A stretch of 56,637 nucleotides of DNA from Lachnospiraceae bacterium (GTDB taxonomy: Bacteria > Bacillota_A > Clostridia > Lachnospirales > Lachnospiraceae). The position numbers and the translations under genes are program-made. The stretch lies in assembly GCA_016291475.1 (NCBI GenBank), contig JAEEXJ010000005.1, positions 1-56,637 on the forward strand. The letters run 5' to 3'. Shown in pieces: positions 16,590 through 25,936 of this stretch; position 1 is the stretch's first letter; each line of letters starts with the position of its first letter. The notes under the pieces were generated by a model. It saw only the letters and a program-made list of their open reading frames with translations, did no database searches and was not told where the DNA came from.

Positions 16590-18973
16590 AAAATCAAAGA
16601 AGAATTTTGTCTCTCAGAACAGATCCTCGTCCCGGTATTATGGGCAGAATGGAACTGAAAAAGAGGGATAACGAACTTGAGCGGAGAGGTGTCTGCAAAG
16701 AAGATGTAACACTGGAGAAAAAGCCGCCCAAGATTGTTTCCGTACTCTTAAGAGGCTTTATGATATTTCTTGCCGCATACGGAACCGTATGGGGGCTTGT
16801 TTCTGCGTTCGGGCTTTCCTACGGACAGGGCAGGGTATTTGCGTGGATACTTCTTTTATCCATGTTCTCAGCGGCAATATATTATAATCGGTTCACCTTC
16901 TATGCGGGTTATGTGGTGACGTTCATAGCGTTTTTTGTTTTCTCCGTTGCGATGTATTCTTATATCAACTCCGGATTCCAGGCCTTTATCAACGAAATGA
17001 ATGCGGCATACGTTGATTATTTCTCGCTCCCTGCATTAAGGGTTTCGGATGAGATCATAGCGGACAGAAGTCTTTCCGTTCCCATCATGTGCATATTCCT
17101 CGGATGGGTTTATTGCATCATGCTCAATGTAACCATTTCAAGTTACATGAATCCGGTACTGACTTTTGTGATAACATTCCTGCCTCTTCAGACAGCCTTC
17201 TATATCGACAGATATCCGCCCTATTTGTGCATGACAATGCTCATCATGTGCTATGCTTCCGTACTTGTTCTGTCCAGAGCGGGTTATTATGCTCTTCCGT
17301 ACAGATATAAAAAATATGAATCCTTCTCGAGACGAAGAACGAGGAAAGGATCGGAAGACTCCTATATTTTATCGGCAAAAGGAATGCTGTCTGTTTTTGC
17401 GGTATCCCTTATTCTGTCACTCGTGTTTTTTGTTGTGTCCGGGATGGCTTTCGGAGACACGTATTCCACAAAGTATGTATCCAATAAATTGAAAAATACA
17501 ACGGATGATTATGTGGAAGCTCTCACGATGAACGGTATAAGTTCGCTGTTTAACCGCTATGCCGCAACCGGAGGACTTGCACGCGGAAAACTGGGTGGAA
17601 TAGGATCCGTTGCACCAGACTATGAAACCGATCTGATCGTCACATATGTTCCTGAGTCTACGGATACCATTTATCTGAGGGCATTTGTCGGAAATATCTA
17701 TCAGAGGGACAGATTCATAGAAGATACCAATACCGATTATCCGGTAACCGAGGAACCGTTCCATTATGAGGAGGATGATGAATTCAGGATTATGACGGTT
17801 GAAAACGTCGATGCGGATCCTGACTATTTCTATGCCCCTTATCATTTTGCATCCATAACGGGAGACAGTGCGGGAATTTCAACCATTGAGTATATCCCCG
17901 ATCCCGTAGCGGTATCTTATCCTATGGATGATGCTGAACTCAGTGAATATACAAAATATGTATTTGCAAATTATCTATACGTTCCCGAGAATCTGATACC
18001 GATACTTAATGATGTAGTAAAAAGAGCAGGGATGATCGTATCGGAAAGGGGCAGCGAGGGAATGCTTCTTTCGTGTTACAACCTTCAGCGTTATTTTGCG
18101 GAGAACTACAGATATTCGCTAAGACCCGGAAGAACACCTATGGGAGAGGATGTTGTCGGGTATTTCCTGTCCGAACAGGACAGAGGATACTGTATGCATT
18201 ATGCCTCTGCGGCTACTTTACTCCTGAGATATATAGGAACCCCGGCAAGATACTGCGAAGGTTATGTTCTTCAGGCATCGGATCTTGAACAGGGTGTAAT
18301 CGTATCGGAAGATGACGGAGTTGCAACGGTTGAAGTAGAGATAACCGATGCTTCCGCTCACGCATGGGTTGAGATATTTATACCCAATTACGGATGGATC
18401 CCTTATGAAATGACTCCTCCTTCCTTCGATGAGGATGACCCTGTTTCCGGAGGAGGACTGATGGGCATTCTTTCCGGTCTGTTTACTACTGCCGAGAGAG
18501 ATGATGCGCAAGGCGCAGGCGGAGACGGTGCAGCGGACGATCAGGCATTCGGAGCTTTCGAAAACATTGCTAAGAGCCTTGAATTCCTGGTAAAACCCGT
18601 AGGCTATTCACTTGCAGTTGTCATTTTCATACTTCTTGCCATACCGCTTGTCAGACGTATCATCGTTATATTCAAGGTATTGTCATACAGGAATAAGGGA
18701 ATGTACAGTGAAGCTGTTCTGGTGAAGTACAGATCATATACCGCAAATCTTATTAGGAAAAAACTCATTGCTTCTTCCAATGCCGACAGTGTCAGCGTGG
18801 GAGAGGAATTGAGTGGAAACTATGAATCCGAAGAGATTAAGAGTAAAATAAAAGAAGTAGCATTGATCGTCAGGGAAGCCGCTTTTTCGGCGCATGAGAT
18901 CACAGCCGGGGATTATGACAGAGCAGTTCGTATGATGAAGGAAATAAAGAAGGCTAAACGAAAGCCTTCATGA
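16562..18973 (+). CDS. Membrane-bound transglutaminase-like protein
   Basis: Up to 803 residues. About six membrane segments lie between residues 60 and 300, then an extracellular transglutaminase-like core with C544 (GYCMHYA), H600 (AHAWVE) and GWIPYEMTPP, where Glu replaces the usual Asp as in many such proteins. One more membrane segment (about 682-700) precedes a cytosolic helical tail. Related proteins are thought to act as proteases or cross-linkers at the cell envelope with MoxR/DUF58 partners. The start is uncertain: the ATG at 16562 overlaps DUF58 with AAGGA very close by, and in-frame ATGs at 16640 and 16649 are possible. Confidence 0.88.
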   Translation: MSGQNNPKLKNQRRILSLRTDPRPGIMGRMELKKRDNELERRGVCKEDVTLEKKPPKIVSVLLRGFMIFLAAYGTVWGLVSAFGLSYGQGRVFAWILLLSMFSAAIYYNRFTFYAGYVVTFIAFFVFSVAMYSYINSGFQAFINEMNAAYVDYFSLPALRVSDEIIADRSLSVPIMCIFLGWVYCIMLNVTISSYMNPVLTFVITFLPLQTAFYIDRYPPYLCMTMLIMCYASVLVLSRAGYYALPYRYKKYESFSRRRTRKGSEDSYILSAKGMLSVFAVSLILSLVFFVVSGMAFGDTYSTKYVSNKLKNTTDDYVEALTMNGISSLFNRYAATGGLARGKLGGIGSVAPDYETDLIVTYVPESTDTIYLRAFVGNIYQRDRFIEDTNTDYPVTEEPFHYEEDDEFRIMTVENVDADPDYFYAPYHFASITGDSAGISTIEYIPDPVAVSYPMDDAELSEYTKYVFANYLYVPENLIPILNDVVKRAGMIVSERGSEGMLLSCYNLQRYFAENYRYSLRPGRTPMGEDVVGYFLSEQDRGYCMHYASAATLLLRYIGTPARYCEGYVLQASDLEQGVIVSEDDGVATVEVEITDASAHAWVEIFIPNYGWIPYEMTPPSFDEDDPVSGGGLMGILSGLFTTAERDDAQGAGGDGAADDQAFGAFENIAKSLEFLVKPVGYSLAVVIFILLAIPLVRRIIVIFKVLSYRNKGMYSEAVLVKYRSYTANLIRKKLIASSNADSVSVGEELSGNYESEEIKSKIKEVALIVREAAFSAHEITAGDYDRAVRMMKEIKKAKRKPS

Positions 18974-18998
18974 TCGGACAGATTATTCATTTATGTTC

Positions 18999-19043
18999 TT
19001 GAAAATGTCTTGGAAACTGATACAATATAATTAGTTTCCAAGA
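18999..19043 (+). promoter_or_regulatory. Promoter of the glycerol-phosphate operon with overlapping palindromic operator
   Basis: TTGAAA (18999-19004) and TACAAT (19021-19026), spacer 16 bp. A perfect 11-bp inverted repeat TCTTGGAAACT (19008-19018) / AGTTTCCAAGA (19033-19043) covers the spacer, -10 and likely start site. A related half site TCTTGAAAA lies one helical turn upstream at 18997-19005. The layout predicts repression by a dimeric or tetrameric DNA-binding protein that is not encoded next to it. Confidence 0.7.
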
Positions 19044-19084
19044 TATTTCTATATAGTTTTCTTTTATCCGGATCGGAGGTACAT

Positions 19085-20533
19085 ATGAAGGACGTCACGA
19101 TTATCGGAGCCGGTGTAACGGGCAGTGCAATAGCTAGGGAATTATCGAGGCTTGACCTTGATGTTCTCGTGCTGGAAAAAGAAGCCGATGTTTGCGAGGG
19201 AACATCCAAGGCAAACAGCGGTATAGTTCATTCCGGTTATGATGCAAAGCCCGGAACTCTCAAGGCAAAATTCAATGTTGAAGGAAACAGATTAATACAT
19301 GAGCTTTCGAAGACTCTTGATTTTCCTTTTAAGGAAAACGGGTCTTTGGTTCTTGCGCTTGAAGAAGAAGGAAGAGCCGGTATCGAATCGCTATTGGAAA
19401 GAGGCAGGGCTAACGGAGTACCGGGTCTTCGCATTCTCGAAAAAGAAGAACTGCTTGAGATGGAGCCCGGTGTATCAAAGAATGCGGTATGTGCTCTGTA
19501 TGCACCTACGGGCGGTATTGTATGCCCCTTCAACATGACCATAGCATTTGCGGAGAATGCGGCTGACAACGGTGTCATATTTGAATTCGATACCGAAGTT
19601 AAAAATATAAGCAGGAATACTTCCGAAGACGGGGAGACATACTATTGCATTGAAACATCAAACGGAATTGTCGAAAGCAAGGTTGTGATCAATGCAGCAG
19701 GCGTATACAGCGCTGTATTTCACAACATGGTATCGGAAAAAAAGATTCATATAACTCCGAGAAAAGGTGAATACCTGCTGATGGACAAAGCTGCCGGTGA
19801 TCTGGTCAAGTCAACGCTTTTCCAGCTTCCGTCCAAACTCGGAAAGGGTGTACTCGTTACTCCCACCGTACACGGTAATCTGATGGTGGGTCCCACCGCA
19901 GAATCAACAGAAGATCCCGAAGATACTTCCACCTCCGCGGAGGGACTGAGGTTGCTTCTCGAAAGAGGTGAGCTGTCGGTTGACCGGCTTCCGAGACTAA
20001 CCATTACTTCTTTTGCAGGACTCAGGGCACATGAAGACGGCGGTGATTTCATCATAGAAGAAGTGAAGGATTCGCCGGGATTTATCGACGCGGCCGGAAT
20101 AGAGTCTCCGGGACTTACGGCGGCGCCGGCGATAGGAGTTTACGTTGCGGGGCTGGTAAAGGATATTCTGAAAGCTTCGGACAAGAAGGAATTTATATGT
20201 ACCAGAAAAGGAATTCCTTCGATGGCTCTTGCCACTCCCGAAGAAAGGGACGCGCTTATCGCTTCCGATCCTTCATATGCACATGTCATTTGCAGATGTG
20301 AGCTTGTAACCGAGGGAGAGATAAAAAATGCCATAAACAGAACACTCGGTGCAAAGACCGTCGACGGGATCAAGAGAAGGACACGCGCCGGGATGGGCAG
20401 ATGCCAGACGGGCTTTTGCCTTGCAAGGACGATACCTCTTCTGGCGGAAGCTCTGGGGGTTGATGAAGAAGAGATTACAAAGAGCGGAAAAGGTGCTTAT
20501 TACATCGAAGGTAAGATCAAGGACAGTCTGTAA
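19085..20533 (+). CDS. FAD-dependent glycerol-3-phosphate dehydrogenase with BFD-like [2Fe-2S] domain
   Basis: 482 residues. N-terminal FAD-binding DAO fold with IIGAGVTGSAIARELS and VLEKE, then the SGIVHSGYDAKPGTLKAKFN stretch of the GlpA/LhgO group. The C-terminal 85 residues form a BFD-type domain with C403, C405, C440 and C445 expected to hold a [2Fe-2S] cluster. It oxidises sn-glycerol 3-phosphate to dihydroxyacetone phosphate; the next two genes presumably take the electrons. GGAGG lies at 19075-19079 before the ATG. No membrane segment, so it should be cytosolic or peripheral. Confidence 0.85.
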   Translation: MKDVTIIGAGVTGSAIARELSRLDLDVLVLEKEADVCEGTSKANSGIVHSGYDAKPGTLKAKFNVEGNRLIHELSKTLDFPFKENGSLVLALEEEGRAGIESLLERGRANGVPGLRILEKEELLEMEPGVSKNAVCALYAPTGGIVCPFNMTIAFAENAADNGVIFEFDTEVKNISRNTSEDGETYYCIETSNGIVESKVVINAAGVYSAVFHNMVSEKKIHITPRKGEYLLMDKAAGDLVKSTLFQLPSKLGKGVLVTPTVHGNLMVGPTAESTEDPEDTSTSAEGLRLLLERGELSVDRLPRLTITSFAGLRAHEDGGDFIIEEVKDSPGFIDAAGIESPGLTAAPAIGVYVAGLVKDILKASDKKEFICTRKGIPSMALATPEERDALIASDPSYAHVICRCELVTEGEIKNAINRTLGAKTVDGIKRRTRAGMGRCQTGFCLARTIPLLAEALGVDEEEITKSGKGAYYIEGKIKDSL

Positions 20534-20542
20534 GGAGCGGAT

Positions 20543-21835
20543 ATGGCTGATAAGAAAGCAGATCTCATTATAATAGGCGGCGGACCTGCAGGCCTTGCGG
20601 CTGCAGCTTCCGCGAGAAAAGAAGGACTGCAGGATATACTCATACTTGAAAGGGATAATAGACTTGGCGGAATTCTGAATCAGTGCATTCACAACGGTTT
20701 CGGACTTCATACTTTCAAAGAGGAACTTACCGGGCCTGAGTATGCCGCACGTTTTATTAAGCAGATCGAGGATGAAAAGATCCCTTATATGCTCGATACC
20801 ATGGTGGTAGACATATCATCATCCGAAGACGGTATCAAAACGGTTACCGCGATGAATCCGCATGAGGGAATGTTTACCATAGATGCCCGTGCGGTTATCC
20901 TAGCCATGGGATGCAGGGAAAGACCCAGAGGAGCACTTAATATTCCCGGATACAGACCTGCGGGAATATATTCTGCAGGTACCGCACAGTATTACGTAAA
21001 TATCGAAGGACGTATGCCGGGTAAGAGGGTTGTTATCCTCGGCTCGGGTGATATCGGTCTGATCATGGCAAGACGTATGACCTACGAAGGAGCCAAGGTT
21101 TTATGCGTTGCGGAACTCCAGCCTTATTCAGGCGGACTTAAGAGAAATATCGTTCAGTGTCTGGATGATTTTGATATACCTCTTCTTCTCAGCCATACCG
21201 TTGTTGATATAAAGGGCAAGAAGAGAGTTGAGGGCGTTACCATTGCCCGTGTGGATGAAAACAGAAAGCCCATCCCGGGAACCGAAGTTTATTATGAATG
21301 CGATACGCTTCTCCTTTCCTGCGGACTTATACCCGAAAACGAACTGTCGGGTAAGCTAGGTGTAAAGATGAATCCCGTAACGAACGGTGCGTTTGTCAAT
21401 GAAAGTCTTGAGACATCCATACCCGGAGTATTTGCCTGCGGAAATGTTTTGCATGTTCATGATCTTGTGGATTACGTTTCCGGAGAGGCTTCTCTTGCGG
21501 GAAAGAATGCGGCCGAATATATACGCGGCGAGCAGTCATCGGACGGAGAAGTAATAAATATAAAAACGGAAAACGGAGTAAGATACAGTGTGCCTTCTCT
21601 GGTAAGAAGCGGACATATGCCTGATACACTTACCGTAAGATTCAGAGTCGGAAACGAATACCGGGATACCAATCTGGGTGTATATCTGGATGGGGAGCAG
21701 CTTATGAAACTTCCCAAGAGAGTTATGGCACCCGGTGAGATGGAACAGGTCATACTTGTTAAGAGTAAAGTCATGGATATACTGAGCAGATCTGACAGAC
21801 CGGAGCATGAAGTTGTGATAAGAGTGGAGGACTGA
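20543..21835 (+). CDS. FAD/NAD(P)-dependent oxidoreductase, partner of the GlpA-like protein
   Basis: 430 residues with two Rossmann motifs: FAD site IIIGGGPAGLAAAASARKEG (about 9-28) and NAD(P) site VVILGSGDIGLIMARRM (about 168-184), plus the C-terminal SLAGKNAAEYI FAD stretch. The GGILNQCIHNGFG motif is typical of this clostridial group. It probably passes electrons between the GlpA-like subunit and NAD(P). Ten bp after glpA, 2 bp before the DUF1667 gene. Confidence 0.85.
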   Translation: MADKKADLIIIGGGPAGLAAAASARKEGLQDILILERDNRLGGILNQCIHNGFGLHTFKEELTGPEYAARFIKQIEDEKIPYMLDTMVVDISSSEDGIKTVTAMNPHEGMFTIDARAVILAMGCRERPRGALNIPGYRPAGIYSAGTAQYYVNIEGRMPGKRVVILGSGDIGLIMARRMTYEGAKVLCVAELQPYSGGLKRNIVQCLDDFDIPLLLSHTVVDIKGKKRVEGVTIARVDENRKPIPGTEVYYECDTLLLSCGLIPENELSGKLGVKMNPVTNGAFVNESLETSIPGVFACGNVLHVHDLVDYVSGEASLAGKNAAEYIRGEQSSDGEVINIKTENGVRYSVPSLVRSGHMPDTLTVRFRVGNEYRDTNLGVYLDGEQLMKLPKRVMAPGEMEQVILVKSKVMDILSRSDRPEHEVVIRVED

Positions 21836-21837
21836 TC

Positions 21838-22197
21838 ATGGAAACACGAGAGCTTACATGTATAAGATGTCCCATAGGCTGTCATATTACCGTTGAACTC
21901 GAAAACGGTGAAGTAAGGTCCGTGTCGGGTAATTCATGTCCGCGCGGTGAGGAGTATGCATCCAATGAAGTAACCCATCCCATGCGCACGGTTACCAGTC
22001 TTGTCCGTCTGAAAAACGGAAGACGTCCGGTGGTATCCGTTAAGACGAGGTCTGATGTGCCCAAAGAAAAAATGATGGATGTTGTAAAGGCACTTAAAGA
22101 GATCGAACTTACCGCACCCGTAAAAATAGGTGATATAGCAGCGGAAAATGTGGCGGATACCGGAGTAGATGTTATCGTCACTTCAAACGACGATTGA
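21838..22197 (+). CDS. DUF1667 protein, likely metal-binding subunit of the glycerol-3-phosphate oxidation complex
   Basis: 119 residues. The N-terminus has CIRCPIGC and then CPRGEEYA, a four-cysteine set likely to bind zinc or an iron-sulfur cluster. DUF1667 genes are regularly found behind the two oxidoreductase genes seen here, so it is probably a third subunit that stands in for GlpC. Starts 2 bp after the oxidoreductase gene. Confidence 0.85.
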   Translation: METRELTCIRCPIGCHITVELENGEVRSVSGNSCPRGEEYASNEVTHPMRTVTSLVRLKNGRRPVVSVKTRSDVPKEKMMDVVKALKEIELTAPVKIGDIAAENVADTGVDVIVTSNDD

Positions 22198-22211
22198 TAC
22201 GGAGAAAGCAT

Positions 22212-23711
22212 ATGGGCGAAAAATATATTCTTGCACTCGATCAGGGAACAACAAGTTCAAGAGGGATAATTTTTGATAAAGACGCAAAGATAAAAGCCGT
22301 AGCGCAGAAAGAATTCGATCAGTATTATCCCCAGCCCGGATGGGTCGAGCATAATCCCAGAGAAATATGGTCTTCACAGATCTCCGTTGCAAGAGAAGCA
22401 ATGGCGAATCTCGGTCTTGATGCTTCCGATATAGCTGCCATCGGAATCACCAATCAAAGAGAGACAACTATCGTGTGGGACAGGGAAACGGGAGAGCCTG
22501 TTTATAACGCCATCGTATGGCAGTGCAGAAGAACCGCTCCCATGATAGATAAACTTGTAGCTGCCGGACGCACCGATATGATAGTCGAAAAGACCGGACT
22601 TGTTCCCGATGCATATTTCAGCGCCAGCAAGATAGCATGGATCCTTGATAATGTTGACGGTGCGAGAGAAAAGGCCGAAAAAGGACGACTTGTATTCGGA
22701 ACCGTCGATACATGGCTCATATGGAATCTTACCGGAGGACTCGTCCATGTGACGGATTATACAAACGCCGCAAGAACCATGCTTTTCAACATACATACTC
22801 TTCAGTGGGATAAGGATCTTCTCAAACTATTCAATATCCCTAAGAGTATGCTGCCCGAGGTTAAACCCAGCAGTGCACAGTACGGATATACCAGCGAAAG
22901 AGTAATGGGCGGATGGATTCCTATCTCCGGAGCAGCCGGCGACCAGCAGGCTGCACTTTTCGGACAGTGCTGTTTTGATAAGGGAGATGTTAAGAATACC
23001 TACGGAACCGGTTCATTCATACTGATGAATACCGGAAGCGAGCCCGTTGCTTCATCAAACGGACTTCTTACAACCATGGCCGCATGTACTTCCGACAAGC
23101 CCGAATATGCCCTTGAGGGTTCCGTATTTGTAGCGGGAGCAGCGGTCCAGTGGCTTCGTGACAGCATGAGAATGGTTAAGAATGCTGCACAGACCGAAGA
23201 ATATGCGGATCGTGTCAAAGACAGTGCGGGTGTATACGTCGTGCCTGCTTTTACCGGAATGGGAGCACCATACTGGGATCAATATGCCCGCGGTACCGTA
23301 TTCGGAATTACCAGAGGATGTACCAAGGAGCATTTTATCAGAGCAACTCTGGAATCCATCGCCTATCAGTCATACGATGTCATGAAAGCAATGGAGGAAG
23401 ATCTGGGCGCACCTCTTCAGGGCCTTAAGGTGGACGGCGGAGCTTCAGCCAATAATTTTCTCGTCAAATTCCAGGCCGATCTTATCGGAACAAGGGTCAT
23501 CAGACCTAAGTGCATAGAAACCACCGCTATGGGAGCGGCTTTCCTGGCGGGCCTTGCTGTGGGATATTACAAAAACAAGGATGAGATAAGGAACAAATGG
23601 GAGCTTGGAAGAGCCTTTGAACCGGCAGAAGACAGAAGCAAAGCTGATGAACTGCTTAAAGGATGGCATAAGGCCGTAAAGTATGCAATTGCCTGGTCAA
23701 AGGATGAATAA
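22212..23711 (+). CDS. glpK: Glycerol kinase
   Basis: 499 residues, standard length. FGGY-kinase motifs: [11 protein letters not shown] (phosphate loop), [17 protein letters not shown] and the [14 protein letters not shown] / YGTGSF region with the catalytic Asp. Phosphorylates glycerol with ATP to feed the dehydrogenase upstream. I chose ATG at 22212 because GGAG lies 7 nt before it and the protein then begins exactly at the kinase fold; the frame is open to an ATA at 22194. I do not see the YHFYG-type loop carrying the HPr-phosphorylated histidine of some Firmicutes kinases. No glycerol facilitator gene is adjacent. Confidence 0.95.
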   Translation: MGEKYILALDQGTTSSRGIIFDKDAKIKAVAQKEFDQYYPQPGWVEHNPREIWSSQISVAREAMANLGLDASDIAAIGITNQRETTIVWDRETGEPVYNAIVWQCRRTAPMIDKLVAAGRTDMIVEKTGLVPDAYFSASKIAWILDNVDGAREKAEKGRLVFGTVDTWLIWNLTGGLVHVTDYTNAARTMLFNIHTLQWDKDLLKLFNIPKSMLPEVKPSSAQYGYTSERVMGGWIPISGAAGDQQAALFGQCCFDKGDVKNTYGTGSFILMNTGSEPVASSNGLLTTMAACTSDKPEYALEGSVFVAGAAVQWLRDSMRMVKNAAQTEEYADRVKDSAGVYVVPAFTGMGAPYWDQYARGTVFGITRGCTKEHFIRATLESIAYQSYDVMKAMEEDLGAPLQGLKVDGGASANNFLVKFQADLIGTRVIRPKCIETTAMGAAFLAGLAVGYYKNKDEIRNKWELGRAFEPAEDRSKADELLKGWHKAVKYAIAWSKDE

Positions 23712-24010
23712 AGCCGCATAAATAAAGGAATTTTGCTATTCAATGCGGGATTTCCCCGCCGGAACACATATCCCCAAATATTGCAATATAAATATCAAAT
23801 TTTGCTGTTTGAAAATTTGACAAAAATCACATAACCCCATCAGCACTTTTTAACCAAAAGTGGATTTTTGCACAAAAAATGCAAAAAAATGGTTGCATTG
23901 ATGGGGCAAATAATATATTCTTAACCACGAAATCGATTAAGGAAATCGATTAAGTAAAATTTTTGCTTAATTTATGAACAAAAATTTTAATGGATAAGAA
24001 AGGGTACGAA
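23712..24010 (+). promoter_or_regulatory. 300-bp regulatory gap before the sugar ABC operon
   Basis: Contents seen: a small GC hairpin GCGGG/CCCGC (23745-23759) without a T-tract; a perfect repeat CAAATTTT / AAAATTTG (23796-23819); CCCCATCA (23835-23842) facing TGATGGGG (23899-23906); a possible promoter TTGCAT (23893-23898) with TATATT (23914-23919), spacer 15 bp; and two tandem AATCGATT palindromes (own entry). No gene is apparent. Confidence 0.5.
23930..23953 (+). promoter_or_regulatory. Tandem AATCGATT palindromes, candidate LacI-type operators
   Basis: AAATCGATTAAG occurs twice in a row (palindromic cores at 23931-23938 and 23944-23951, 13 bp apart) just downstream of the probable promoter. 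Centres with CG inside an AT-rich palindrome are typical of LacI-family sites that control sugar uptake. The regulator is not in the window. Confidence 0.5.
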
Positions 24011-24916
24011 ATGAAGGATTTCCTACACAATACATGGAAACACAGAGCGCACGTTATACTGGCACTCCCTGTATTCCTTGTTCTGTTTTTCATCATGTAT
24101 GTTCCCATGACCGGTCTTGTACTGGCGTTTAAGAATTTTGATGTCACTAAGGGAATCTACGGAAGCCCCTGGTGCGGACTTGATAACTTCAAGTTCCTTA
24201 TCGCATCCAAGAACATTTTCGTAACTATGACAAGAAACACCCTTGTCTACTACGTGATCTTCACAGCTGTAGGAACATTCCTCAATGTTGCTCTCGCAGT
24301 TGCGATCGATCAGTGCATCTTCAAGAAGACGACCAAAGCGATGCAGACTCTTATGATCATCCCCGTCTTCATCTCATATGCAGCTGTTCAGTTCATCGTC
24401 TACGCTTTCATCAGCAAGGACACCGGACTTATCAACAGTGCACTCGGAACAAGCACCAGCTTCTACACACAGGCTAAGTACTGGCCCGCTATCGTAACCA
24501 TCACCAAGATCTGGAAAGACACCGGATACGGATCGGTTCTTTATATGTCGGTTCTTGCAGGTATCGATACCGAGCTTTATGAAGCAGCAGAGATCGACGG
24601 CGCGAACAGATGGAAAAAGATCTGGCACATCACTCTTCCCAGTCTTATCCCCATGATCACCGTTATGCTCCTTCTTTCCGTAGGTAACGTAATGAGATCC
24701 GATACCGGTCTTTTCTACCAGGTAACAAGAGACTCCGGTCAGCTCTACTCGACCACACAGGTTATCGACTCCTACGTACTTCACGCGATATTCAAAAATT
24801 CGAATTTTGGTTTTACGGCAGCTACATCCTTCTTCCAGTCCGTTGTCGGTTTGTTCCTGATGCTTTTTGCAAACTGGATGGTTAAGAAGATTGAGCCTGA
24901 GAACGCTTTATTCTAA
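24011..24916 (+). CDS. Sugar ABC transporter permease, LplB type
   Basis: 301 residues from ATG at 24011, chosen over ATG at 23990 because GAAAGGG precedes it. Six membrane segments and the binding-protein-dependent permease EAA loop YEAAEIDGANRWKKIWHITL (about 190-210), which contacts the ATPase. Resembles LplB-type permeases for oligosaccharides. First gene of the importer operon; codon use is strongly biased (ATC, AAG, AAC), suggesting high expression. Confidence 0.92.
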   Translation: MKDFLHNTWKHRAHVILALPVFLVLFFIMYVPMTGLVLAFKNFDVTKGIYGSPWCGLDNFKFLIASKNIFVTMTRNTLVYYVIFTAVGTFLNVALAVAIDQCIFKKTTKAMQTLMIIPVFISYAAVQFIVYAFISKDTGLINSALGTSTSFYTQAKYWPAIVTITKIWKDTGYGSVLYMSVLAGIDTELYEAAEIDGANRWKKIWHITLPSLIPMITVMLLLSVGNVMRSDTGLFYQVTRDSGQLYSTTQVIDSYVLHAIFKNSNFGFTAATSFFQSVVGLFLMLFANWMVKKIEPENALF

Positions 24917-24929
24917 GGAGGTTAAGGAA

Positions 24930-25859
24930 ATGGCGCGTAAGAACAAGAATGCCGATCTGGCACCTTCAAAAAAAGAGAAAATGAGTGCAGGTCAGATCAT
25001 ACTGCTTATCTGCCTGCTGATATTTACGATCTTCTGCTTTGCACCCGTACTGCTGGTATTCATATCGGCATTTACCGATGAGATCTACATTACCCAGCAT
25101 GGTTTCTCCTTCTTCCCTGAGAAGTGGTCCATGTCAGGTATGAACGCCGTTCTTAAATACGGAAAGCAGCTTTTCACATCTTATGCCGTTACCATTTTCG
25201 TAACGGTTGCCGGAACTCTTCTCGGACTCCTTATCATGAGCATGTACGCTTATGCAATGAGCAGAAAAGACTTCAGGCTTTCCAAGTTTTTGGCGATATT
25301 TTTGCTCATCCCCATGCTCTTCAACGGAGGGCAGTTGTCCGGATACATCGTATTTACTTCGCTGTATCACCTTAAGGACAGTCTGCTTCTCCTTATCCTT
25401 CCGCTCTGCGTATCTACGATGAACGTTATCATCCTGAGAACCTACATCGTAAACAGCATTCCTTCCGAGCTTATGGAGGCTGCTAAGATCGACGGTGCCG
25501 GAGAGTACAGAACTTTCTTCCAGATCACATTGCCCCTTCTTAAGCCTTCACTTGCCGCTGTAGGTTTCATGATGGCAACCGCTTACTGGAATGACTGGCA
25601 GAACGCACTTCTTTACATCGATACCAACAGTAAAAAGCCTCTGCAGCTTCTGCTGGTAAACATTCAGAAGAGCATTCAGTTCCTGCTCAATAATAATAAC
25701 GTTCCTGCTTCGGCAAGAGCGGCAATGGGTGGAGCCATCCCCCAGAACTCCGCAACCATGGCGACCGTTATCGTAGTCATCGGCCCCATCATGGTAGCAT
25801 ATCCCTTCTTCCAGAAGTACTTCATCAAAGGACTCACGGTCGGATCTGTTAAGGGATGA
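24930..25859 (+). CDS. Sugar ABC transporter permease, LplC/AraQ type
   Basis: 309 residues; ATG at 24930 follows TAAGGAGG at 24914-24921. After a charged N-terminus come six membrane segments and the EAA loop MEAAKIDGAGEYRTFFQITL (about 180-200). Forms the heterodimeric channel with the preceding permease. Spacing to the first permease is 13 bp. Confidence 0.92.
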   Translation: MARKNKNADLAPSKKEKMSAGQIILLICLLIFTIFCFAPVLLVFISAFTDEIYITQHGFSFFPEKWSMSGMNAVLKYGKQLFTSYAVTIFVTVAGTLLGLLIMSMYAYAMSRKDFRLSKFLAIFLLIPMLFNGGQLSGYIVFTSLYHLKDSLLLLILPLCVSTMNVIILRTYIVNSIPSELMEAAKIDGAGEYRTFFQITLPLLKPSLAAVGFMMATAYWNDWQNALLYIDTNSKKPLQLLLVNIQKSIQFLLNNNNVPASARAAMGGAIPQNSATMATVIVVIGPIMVAYPFFQKYFIKGLTVGSVKG

Positions 25860-25936
25860 TCTTACATTTGATATTCGGGTATCGGCATTACGCCCTTACT
25901 TTTGAATATAGATAACCATTTTAGGGAGGTTAAGTT

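Noticed and set aside
23745..23759. Terminator after glpK
   Set aside because: The GCGGG/CCCGC hairpin is short and no T-tract follows; left in the gap description only.
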